Position numbers and translations under genes: made by a program. The notes under the pieces are model-generated. The model worked only from the letters and a program-made list of their open reading frames with translations, was not told the origin of the DNA and made no database searches. DNA of 64,000 bases from Thunnus maccoyii (Eukaryota; Chordata; Actinopteri; Scombriformes; Scombridae), in NCBI RefSeq assembly GCF_910596095.1, contig NC_056536.1, positions 17,097,291 to 17,161,290 on the forward strand, read 5' to 3'. Below, piece by piece: positions 39,375 to 51,300 of the stretch; the first letter of the stretch is position 1; the number at the start of each line of letters is the position of its first letter.

Positions 39375-42300
39375 ATGAACCAGTGGCGAGTCATATTACT
39401 GAGTGTGACATTATTGTGGAGTCTACAAACAGCATTATCACAAACCCATGAAGGTAAGGGATTTATATTTCCATATCATATGTCTAGCTTGTTTTGGTCA
39501 CCATAATTTAATTAAGTCTGCAACTGTTAGAGATATTAAACTTTTAATTTGGTAAATATAGTGATGTACATAATTATTGTTTTCTGTCATCCTCTCACAC
39601 TTTTTCTGCTGCTTGAATTCACCTGTTTACATTTATTCTTCAGTATTATCTACCTCCCTAGACATGACACAGCTAGAATAGAGGAGAATAATTCATATAT
39701 CATAAATGCTTGAGACTTGTCAGAGGTTAAAGTGGTTCAATTCTACAAACTATTAACCTTCATCTCTCACACTGCTCTCTGTGTTCTCGTTGACAGCTGT
39801 TTTACTATTATTACCAAGCTGTAATCAAGTCCCTTAATGGATTAATCCATTAATCACCACTTTATATACTGCTAGTGATGAATGACTTCAATGTTATTGC
39901 CCTGGTGGAGATTAAATTGCCTGTATGGCAAAGGCCCCAGTTGTAAAATGCTGCTGAGGACAACTGGTCTTGTTAATGTTTTTTGTGCAGTCTGCAGATG
40001 ATTGTTTTTGTTTAATGACAATCACTCATTTGCTATTCGAATGTTTTTTTAGTTGTTTGGATCATGTGGGGGGTGAGCTTGTGCATGCATGTGTGTTTAA
40101 AATGATCTTATAGTCAAAATGATCATGCATGTTTACTCAAGAGAACCACGCATAAATTAATAAGTGCTTGAGGATATGGATTATGCTGCAATCAGTTCCT
40201 TTTACAGTCTGTCGTTATCCAACATTTTCCATAAAAACACATGAGATATATGCGTTTATGGCGATAATGAACTTTAGTTGAGTGTAGCTGGATATTTTAT
40301 CACTGCTCATGTTTATTATGAAGACAGGAAATGTGACTTTGACCTCAATGTGTTGTTGACTGCTGCAGGTGTCTAATGTTTGCACATAAAGTGGCAGTGC
40401 CACTGTTTTTGTTGGTCAGTAAGAGATGGTGTGTATGTCCCCTTCCGTCCACGATATTTCCCTTCCCTCTGCCAGAATGTCCCACTCACACATGGCCCAT
40501 TGTCTTTTGGTTATGATCTCAGCAACGCAGACCCCTCGGACACACACATACGCACATGCACACACACAGAAGCACTGTCTGTCACTGCATCACCCTTCAC
40601 TCACTGAGACACACTGTCCACATTTATAGTTTTATTACAATAAGCACTTTGTGTGAGAGAAGCTCTTTCCCCCCCGACCCTCGGCCTCCACTCCATCAGC
40701 CCCGGGCCTGGACTGCTCCATGTACCAGGGTTACAGCCTGCCTGCTTTACTCTGCTTCACATCAAACTCTCCAGCCGAGACAGCAGCAGCCACAACATCA
40801 GGACGACTCACCAAACCCATAAATACCACAGAAACAATATAAGCCGTGTCAGTCAAACACTCACTATTTGTTCTCCTTAAAGGGCCATATCAGGGTTAAT
40901 GCATGTTTGAGCTCCTCAGCAGCAAATTATATTTACTTATCATTTAATCCATTGAATCATTTTAAAACGCATTCTATAAGATTTTATATCTTTTTATGTG
41001 TTTTTTGTGCCTTTCAAAGCCACCATTATTTTTCATTCATAAGGCTCTTAAAACTTTTTTTTGTCACATTATAATTGCATGGTAATCAGTGAAAGCATTG
41101 ATTTGCATTACCCTGCAATGTAACACTGACAAAATAATAAAGCAGGCTTGATGTTAAATATGATGGATTACACAACTAAAAAAGTTTCAACATGTTGCTA
41201 ATTGATTTTCATACCATATAAAGACAGATGGGAACAGGTGGAAAATGAGAAATTTAAATCACAACAGTGTTATTTGCAAAATAATCAGTTGGTAAAGTAT
41301 ACATCATCTGTAGTAAATGGACTAAAATGTGTGAAACCACCGTTAGGAAGTAAAAGTGATGTATTGACCCAAAGTTTATGATCTAGTTGAAGGAGGTTCT
41401 GCGCCTTCAGTAATTTGTTCCTTCCCTTTATATCAGCCCTTAAATCACCTAGTTCTCCTCACACTTAGTGTAATGTGTCTTTTCATCTGTGTGTGTGTCA
41501 GTGGTGTGTCATGGTACCCAGAACGGACTGAGCTCCACAGGCTCTCAGGAAAATCAATACAACCTGATTAAGGATCGGTATGATGGCTGTGAGATCGTCA
41601 TGGGAAACCTTGAAATCACTCAGATTGAGAGTAACTGGGATTTCTCTTTCCTCAAGGTACAACTCATCTTTCTGTATTGCCTTGTCTTTCAACTGATTTG
41701 TATGTACAACATGTAGAAGTGTTCTGCGCTGCTTGCCAGCATTCTCCTTGCCAGAGGCATACAGTAAACCTCGCACTGTTAGCCCTGTCAGTTTTCTTTA
41801 TTCAAGATACAACAGAGGCAGAGTAGATCAAACTATTTCCTTTCTACATATGTCAGTCTGTCTGTTGTTTCCTATGTTGATGATCCTCTTCTTCTCCTTT
41901 ACTCCAGACAATCCGCGAGGTAACTGGCTACGTCCTCATTGCTATGAACCACTTTCAGGAGATTCCTTTAGGGCAACTGCGGGTCATCAGAGGAAACAGC
42001 CTTTATGAAAGACGCTTTGCCCTCTCTGTCCTCTTAAACTATCCCAAGGACGGCTCCAACGGCCTGCGGCAGCTGGGCCTTGCAAACCTGACAGGTACTT
42101 AAAGGGTTAATGGGAGAGAAGATGTTAAAGACAGGAAAAAAGATGCATGGACACAAAATGTCTCATAAAACAACGACTGTTGAGCCTAAAAATGAGTAAA
42201 CTTCATTCAAGTTTGTGGTGGAAAGAAACAGAAAATGTACGATTTTGTGGCTAGAAAAAGACAGAAAGTGAATGTTACAGTTGGCAGTTACTCATTCTTT

Positions 42301-45300
42301 CAAAGAGTCTAATTGGTTTTGGTCTCCCCTCCTTCATTTTCCAAATGTCTAACATCTACGATCACAGTTAGATCAATTTAATTATGAAGCTAAAAAACTT
42401 CACTCGTAATCTGACAGTTGGAAAATATTGTGTCCTCCCACCCTCAAAGATGAAAATACATGAGGTCATGTATGTTTATGTACAGTATAAGACAAATACA
42501 CTAGTGTAACACAAAGTTCTTTGTACTTGATCTAATCCAAACCTTTGCCAAATACTTGTAAATTATGTTGGTAAGATTGTGACTCAACACTAAGCCATGT
42601 TTGTTTTAGCAGGTGTGTATTTAAGTAAGACTGAAAAATATATTATATACTGTAACTATATAAAACTAATTGATATAATGAACCTTCAAGCTCAAAGACT
42701 GAAACTGTTCATAAAAATATGAATGTTTAGATATGTCATCAGAGGCTTTTTCAGTGTGTTTGCATCATGCCTCTCCCATTTCTCCCCATCTCACAGAGAT
42801 TCTGGAGGGAGGAGTGCAGATTATCAACAACAAGTACCTGAGTTATGGCCCCTGGATCTTCTGGCAAGATATAATCAGAGACAACAGTGCTCCTATTGAC
42901 ATCCAGTACAACGGAGAGAGGGGTTGGTCCAATTTCACAAATCCCTAAGTTATTTCTAGAGTGTTTCTTTCTTACATGAACTCTCTGAATTTCTGTCTGT
43001 CTGACTGTCTCTCTCTCTCTCTCTCAGGCCCGTGCCACAAATCTTGTGGGGATTACTGCTGGGGGCCAAATAAGAACCAATGTCAGATCTGTGAGTGCCC
43101 GATTGTTCAGTTTTCCTTTTTCTCTCTGTGTTTCTTTCTTTCCTCCTTCTTTCTCTTCCCTGAATGTCTCTCTTTATAGACACAGAGAAATACGCAGAGA
43201 CAGAGATGCACACACAAAGACACTTCACACACACAAACACACACACACATGCATGTTGGTGACCTCTCTTCAACCCGTCTCTCCTGTGTGTCTCAGTGAC
43301 TAAGACGGTGTGCGCTCCACAGTGTAATGGCCGCTGTTTTGGGACGAGCCCCAGGGACTGCTGTCACATAGAGTGTGCAGCAGGATGTAAAGGCCCTCTG
43401 GACGTGGACTGTTTTGTAAGTGCACCATCTTTGTCTCTTTACAGGAATATATCAGGAAGAGAAAAGCAGGCCATATTGTAGGTTAATCATTCTTCACCTT
43501 AGTGGTTTATTTTTTCCACATTTTTTCTTGTTATAAACAATTAATTACTTTCATTATTGACTAATCTGCCAATTATTTTCGCAATTCATTAATTAATCGT
43601 TTAGTGAACAAAACATAAAGACACTGTGAAAAATATCCATTACAATATCCTACAGCACAAGGTGATGTCATCAAACTTCTTATTTTGTCAGTCTAAAATA
43701 CAAAAATTTCCAATTCACTATGATGTAAGACCACAAAAAGCAGCGTATTCTTACACTAGAGAACCTCGATGAGGTCAAATGTTTGGTGTTTTTGATTGAA
43801 AAAACAACTTGGACGATTAATCAGTTGTCAAAAGAGTCGCTGATTAATTTGCTTTCAACTGACTAACCACAGCTCTATAACAAATAATGCACACTCTTAA
43901 GAATTATTTCCCACTTTCCAGTAAGTCATTGTTTGTTTGTTCATTGTTACAGTAATTTGAATGCGGTGTGGAAATCCCCTTGAAGACACTTTAAACTTGC
44001 TCACTTGCATTCAGTATTTGGAAGTTGGTTGCCAAACAGCCACATATTTATTCTTTAGCTTATTTTTTCTCATCTGGGTTTGATTTTCTAACGACTTATC
44101 TTGTGAATATAATAGTTTGTGGCAGCTGACTTTAAAATCCTGGAGGGTATAACGTAAACGTAAAAAGTAATTTATTGTCAAAAGCAGTCAGCAGTCGTGT
44201 GAACTAGAAATGACTTTTTTACTTAGTTACTCATAGTGGACTTCAATAGTAGCCATAATTTTGGAAAAGTCACCGTTTTCAAATGGATATCTCATTCAAA
44301 GAAACTACTTGTGTGTACCTGTGTAGGCATGTCGTCATTTCAACGACTCCGGAGCCTGCGTGCCCCAGTGTCCCCAGACTCTGATCTACAACAAGCAGAC
44401 GTTTCAAATGGAGACCAACCCTAATGCCAAATATCAGTACGGATGCATCTGTGTCTCTCAGTGCCCCAGTGAGTAGCCTATACTCAGCATGTTTTCTTGT
44501 TACTTTTTGTGCAATGTGAAACACACTTTAACTGCTTCTTTAAGGTCGGTGCAACTATTAATTCTGCAACCTTGTGTCATATTGGTCTTAGCACTGTAAC
44601 GCAAGGAAAGATGGTGGCAAGCCAAAGATGATGCTGGTTCTCAAAGATTTCCACTGGTTCTTTTGTCTTTTCTAAAGCTTATATATCCTGTGTCTTTCTT
44701 CTCTTTCTCCCTGTAGCCCATTTTGTGGTGGACGGTAGCTCCTGTGTGAGCGCCTGTCCTCCAGACAAGATGGAGGTGGAGAGAGAAGGCCAGAGGCAGT
44801 GTGAGCTCTGCAGCGGACTCTGCCCAAAAGGTTGACATCAATAAATACTTGATACATCTCACACTTACTTGTCAGTCATCTGTATGAGAAAAGCTAATGA
44901 TGGTGTTTGCTCATCCCTACAGTTTGTGAAGGCACTGGTGCTGAACACAGGCAGACTGTGGACTCCAGCAACATCGACAGCTTCATCAACTGCACCAAGA
45001 TCCAAGGCAGCCTTCATTTCCTGGTCACAGGGATTCTTGGGTAATTTTCTGTCCTGCCTGAAGAATCTTGGAGCACAGTGCCGTACAGACAACATGTTCA
45101 TACCGTGTCTTTGTCTGTCTCAGAGATGACTTTAAAAACATCCCACCCCTGGATGCCAAAAAGCTGGAAGTGTTCCGCACCGTCAGAGAAATAACAGGTT
45201 TGTATATAAAGTGTGTTGATTATAATAATGCTTATTAAAAGACATTACCTGTGGTTCTGCAGGGTTTAGCCCATTACCTGAAAATACATACAGAATACTG

Positions 45301-48300
45301 TACTGTACTATGTTTTCTTTTTCAAAGGTATTTCAATAGATTACTGATTTTGCTATTTTTCGAGCAACCATTGGTATCTGCAGAGTCAAAATGTAAATTT
45401 GCTTCAGATAGTTGATTTGCTCAATTTACTTCTTAAAGCAGTATCATCACATAAACAGACATTTATAAAGACAAGTTTGTTCACATCATTACCTTTACCT
45501 GATGATGACGATCATTTTTGGTCGAAACAAAACGATGAACTCTTGTAACGGCCGTATTTGTTCTGAGTCTGTCAAACCTGGAAGACACAAAAAACACGTT
45601 TATCCATCTAATAACCTGCAAAAGTGTAATTTGTCATTAATGGCATAAAACAACAAAAAACAACCGGTAGGGTCCTTTAGTTGTGTTTTAATATCATCAC
45701 TGTGTTTTATATTCAGATTTTCTTAACATCCAGTCATGGCCCAGTGAGCTGAATGATTTGTCCGTTTTTTCGAGCCTCACTACCATTCAAGGGAGGTCGC
45801 TCTTCAAGTAAGGCTTGTTTACATGATGTTTGTATGTGTGTCAAATAAGAGGATTTTTTTTTTTTTTTTTTTTTTGCGTCACAAAGCAGGAGTTGATTTA
45901 TGCTCCCTGAAATTCAATCAGAGAGTAAATCAATCTGGTAAAACTAATAATCTGTTACGAAATAGATTGTAAACATGACTAAAATCAGTATAATTTAATA
46001 TTTAAATTAAAAAGAAAAATGAACAGAGGGCAAATCTTGTTTGAGGTCCCCTAAGTAGCCTCTTTATGCTTTCAGCAGGCTCTGATGTTGGTATCCTTTC
46101 CCTGAACTAATATCCATCTGTGTTGCATGTTACTGTAAGTGTGTTGCATAACCATGTGTCATCGCCGCTCTCTCGCACACTTTCCACCCTCTTATCTGTC
46201 TGCTCAGTAAGTGCTTTCTGTGTTAACACATCATGAAGAGCCCCCTGTGCATTGTGTTGACACGTTCTAACCTCTTTCCTCTCTCTGGCTGTTTTTTACA
46301 GCTGTGAACAGGTATGAATTGTGTGTCTGTGTGTGGAACCTAAACTGCTGCATGCCATTTGGTTTAGAACTAAAATATAATCTGAAGATACAAACCGGTG
46401 TTGGAAAGTTTGTGGCATTTGCTTCAAATATTTCCCCAGCACACATAAATGTTTGTTTCTTTTTTTCTGCATCCTCCTCTGTTTTCCGGCCCTCTCACCA
46501 AAGGCGTTTTTCTCTGATGGTGATGCACATCTCCACCCTTACCTCACTGGGTCTGCGGTCTCTCCGAGAGATCAGTGATGGCAGTGTGTACGTCAGCCAG
46601 AACGCCAACCTCTGTTACCACCACACTGTAAACTGGGCGCAGCTGTTCAGAGGCCGCAGAGTTCGAGTCAACAACATTAACAACAACAGGCCACTGGCAG
46701 AGTGTGGTAAGGGCCACATTGACTTTGTTAAGATCTGTTTCAGCTGAATAAACTATATACCCATAGTAGCTGAGGGCAGCGTTAAGCAATCAAGGACTTT
46801 TATAAATCTATATATTGATAACATATATAATGGTCAGAAAATTCTTCATCGTCTGCTTGTATCTTGGAGCTTAATTAGTGTGAATGTGATATATATTATT
46901 GTATTACAGCAGCAGATACCTGATTCTTTTCTTACATTGTTTTGTGTGCAGTTGCAGAAGGTCATGTGTGTGACCCGCTGTGTTCAGACTCCGGTTGCTG
47001 GGGCCCAGGACCCGACCAGTGTCTTTCCTGTAGGAACTACAGCCGAGATGGCACATGTGTTGGCAGCTGTAATTTTTATACTGGGTCAGTAGATATGCGT
47101 TGATATTCTTGTGCCTGGTGTTGTTTGTGTTGTTATATTGAATTTATTCATTTTATCTTACTGTATATTTTTTTGATATTGTGTCCACAGAGCTCCAAAG
47201 GAATTTGCGGGGCCTGATGGAGAGTGCGTCGCCTGTCATCCAGAGTGCAAGTCTCAGAATGGAGAGCCCAGCTGCACTGGACCGGTAATCACTTCTGAAC
47301 AGAGACATTTTGGCTCAGTGCCTTTGTCTGATCTCTCTCATGCATTTGACTCTCTACTGGAAATATTTATGGGTGAATGTCTAAACCTGTAAAATAAGAT
47401 GGTAAATATGTTGAACGTTATCTAAACATCAGCATATCATTGGGAGCATGCTGACGTTAGCATTTACAGTACCAGTACAGTCAAAAGTTTGGACACACTT
47501 TCTTATTCAAGGGAATGGGAATATGAGTCCAAACTTTTGACTGGTACTGTAGCTCAGAGAACCTCAATGTCTACTGTATAAGTACAGCCTCACAGAGCCA
47601 CTAGCATGGCCGTAGTCTTGTTACATTCATAAAACTATAATACAGTGCAAGGGAGTAAACACTACTGGGGACACAACTATTACAGTTTCAGTTTGATTTT
47701 CTGACTAACATCTTTCCAAGCAGAGTCCCCTTACTGTCCAGCTGCTAAAATCTTCATGAGAAAACAACCTCTCATGAAGCTCTCATCAAGCCCAAAACAA
47801 CTTCTGAACATAAAAAAGATACTTCATGGATACAGTAATATAAATACTGTCTAGATATGGTTTGCATTAAAAGAAAATTGTTAATTATACAATGATGATC
47901 ATCTCAATTACTGAAAAATATGATTGTATTTGATCAAAATTTTAACGTATCTCTCAAACAACTTTAAACCTTTGATGTCCTTTGGATACTAATGTACAAT
48001 TTGTAACAAACCTCAACAAAATACTGGTGAAGCCGCCTGCGATTATTGTTCTGGCCTGGAAACAAACTGTAATTCAATACAAAGGCAATTTCTTGTATTA
48101 TGTGTTGGTTCATTGCTGGTTCAGAGCCTCTTTCAGTGGAGTTTTATATCATCTCTTTTATCGGTCTCAATTCCTCCTGTATTTTTTCCTTTTCTTCCTT
48201 CGTTAGGGTGCAGATGAGTGTGTGGCGTGCGCCAACCTTCGAGATGGTCCTTACTGCATGGCCTCTTGCCCCACTGGAGTAACCGATGGACAGAAGGGGC

Positions 48301-51300
48301 TGATCTTTAAATATCCCAACAGAGATGGTCACTGTGAACCATGTCACCACAACTGCACACAAGGGTGAGACTGAACTCAAATTGCGTGTGTGTGTGTGTT
48401 TTCATATGGGTTCATCTTTAGATGGGTCACAGTTATATCATCTATGAATATTGAGGATTTTGATGTGTTTGTCTGTTACAGATGCTCAGGTCCAGGATTG
48501 AATGATTGTTTAGAAACAGTCATACTGGCAGTTAGTAGGTGAGTGTTTCCCCCTGCTGGTGAATATCAAATGCTACACTGTAATATTCTGTATGTCATCC
48601 GTCCACAACTCTCTGTGATAAACGGGGTAGTGTTGCCAACTGAAGAACTAATATTGACAACATTATAAGAACAATGCTGCTTCTCTTAACTTCACAAACT
48701 GCACACCTGAACCACTCATTTTGGTCAGAGACATTATGTTTAATCAGATATTTCATGAGGATACTGGGACTGGAAAGTTAAGTGGAAAAACTAAGACATA
48801 ATTCAGATAATATCAAGAAAATTACCCTTTTGCTTCTGTCCATCTCTTCCCTCTGCTATGCCTGACAGAGAAGCGTAATAAACTCAACTTCTTCCTTGCT
48901 TGTTTCTACAATTTTTAGTTTTTTCTAATGTAAAATTCTAATGTAAAACAAAAAAATGATGTAACATTACTATTCTTTGCATATGACACAATTCACATAT
49001 CTCATTTGAGTGCTGCCATATGGTATGCTTTTCTATGCCTATGACTTCTAAAATTATTATAGAGAAGTTTTTTTCCTCCTATCCATATCATTCATATGCT
49101 TCAGTAGACTAAGCATTGGACAAATAAAATGTTACCCTGTAAGACATACAGTATATTTCACACCAACCACTTCTTGAACTTGCACAGTATGCTTTTTTGG
49201 TTATGTTGGTGTGAGTAATTATGGAGGTCAGAAAATTTGGTTCACTCTCTCTTTAGCTCAGTATAATTGGTCTGCTGCTGTCTGCGCATGATACCCACAA
49301 GAATATATTCCATGCTGGTATGCTGGCTAGTATGTCATCAACTGGAACAACCAGTTGACCTGACAGAAACCTTGAAGAAGCATTTGCAGGAACCAAAGCA
49401 TAGTCTCAACATGACGTCATATCTAACTTTACTTAGCCCTGTTTCTGAGCTTTTTAACCTTTTATCCCACATTTGTATTTCTCTCTGCTTCTCTCTGCAG
49501 TGGTCAGATTACAGGCATAGCTTTAGGTGTGCCAGCTGGCTTGATTTTCTGCCTGGTGTTGTTTTTCTTGGGTGTGCTGTACCACCGAGGTCTGGCCATC
49601 CGCCGCAAGAGAGCCATGAGGAGGTACCTGGAGAGCGGAGAGGTGAGTCTCTTTGGGAATGATTCAACACCATGAGATGCCGTAAACTGCCTTTGCTTTG
49701 ACTGACTACATGTGTTTGTTTACACTGAGAAAACAGTCATCTGGGAATTATCCTTGTTTTTTGGCAGAGCTTTGAGCCACTGGGTCCCGGAGAGAAAGGT
49801 ACCAAGGTTCATGCTCGCATCCTTAGGCCCTCAGAGCTGAAAAAAATCAAAGCCCTTGGCTCTGGAGTATTTGGCATAGTGCACAAGGTATTCATTAACC
49901 TTTTTAATGTTTGTCTTTTGGACATCCACTGATTGCCCATTAATTTATGTACAGTAAGAGTTTCAGTCTTATATGGGTTTCACAGACTCATATGAACTAA
50001 TTTGACTGCAGTTGTATATTTAATTTATGTTTAAGGGCTTTTGGACTCCAGAGGGAGAGTCAGTGAAGATCCCTGTGGCCATTAAGACCATCCAAGATAG
50101 CTCCGGCCGACAGACCTTCACTGAGATCACAGACGTGAGAATCAGACTTGCTTGACAAAAGTTAAAACATCTCAGATATAGCAATTTATGTGACATATAC
50201 AGTAATATAGAATATGTTGAGAAGGAAAGAACAAATATTAAAGGGATGTTTTTGTTATTTTTTCATACATATAACATTTTGTCATCATGCTCTTTGTGTA
50301 GCACATGTTGTCCATGGGCAGCCTAGACCACCCCTACATCGTTAGACTCCTGGGCATCTGTCCAGGTGCCAGTCTGCAACTGGTGACCCAGCTCAGTTCA
50401 CAGGGGTCCTTAGTGGAGCACCTCAGACACCACAAGAACAGCCTGGACCCCCAGCGTCTGCTCAACTGGTGTGTGCAGATTGCTAAAGTGAGTGCAGCTA
50501 GACTGACAGACTTTTTTAAGGAGACACTACATCATGAATTGGCTTTCAGTGACATGTTTGTGTCTCAGGGTATGTACTACCTGGAGGAGCACTGCATGGT
50601 GCATAGGAACCTGGCTGCCCGCAACATCCTACTGAAGAATGACTACCAGGTCCAGATCTCTGACTACGGTGTAGCAGACCTCCTTTATCCCGATGACAAG
50701 AAATACGTCTACACTGACACCAAGGTTGTTATGACTCATTCAGTTTGTGATACACCTTGAATTGTTAAGTCACAGTTAAGAGTTTTTCACTGTTTCTTTC
50801 AGTAATTGAATCAAACCAAATCTGAACAACCTGTCTGCAATTTGTCTCCTAACCCAGACACCTATAAAATGGATGGCCCTCGAAAGCATCTTGTTTCGAA
50901 GATACAGTCATCAAAGTGATGTTTGGAGTTATGGTAAGAGGCGGAGTATTTTGGCTCTGTGTGTATTTAGTGGTACACAGTATGTACCAATAAATCAACT
51001 TTCCACTTGAAAGCTGCTGTCTGTGAATTTCGGCAGGGAGAACTTAAATGTGGCATCTCTCTTCCCGGACAGGCGTGACAGTGTGGGAGATGATGTCATT
51101 TGGGGCAGAGCCCTATGCGTCCGTACAGCCTCAGGAGGTCCCGAGTCTGCTGGAGAAGGGCGAACGTCTGTCACAACCCCATATCTGCACTATAGACGTC
51201 TACATGGTCATGGTTAAATGTGAGTGCCATAAAACATTGCACCAGTTTACACAAACACACAAAGTCATATACACCTGATCTGAATTATGTTTGCTGCTTC

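Noticed and set aside
45480-45660. Possible further copy of the 7.7 kb dispersed repeat in erbb3 intron 10
   Set aside because: It has a few similar words (AAAACGATGAAC) but not the ordered core motifs of the other copies.
46302-46311. Constitutive 10-base coding microexon of erbb3
   Set aside because: Including it shifts the frame of exon 12, while direct joining of 45807 to 46504 gives the conserved ...[16 protein letters not shown].
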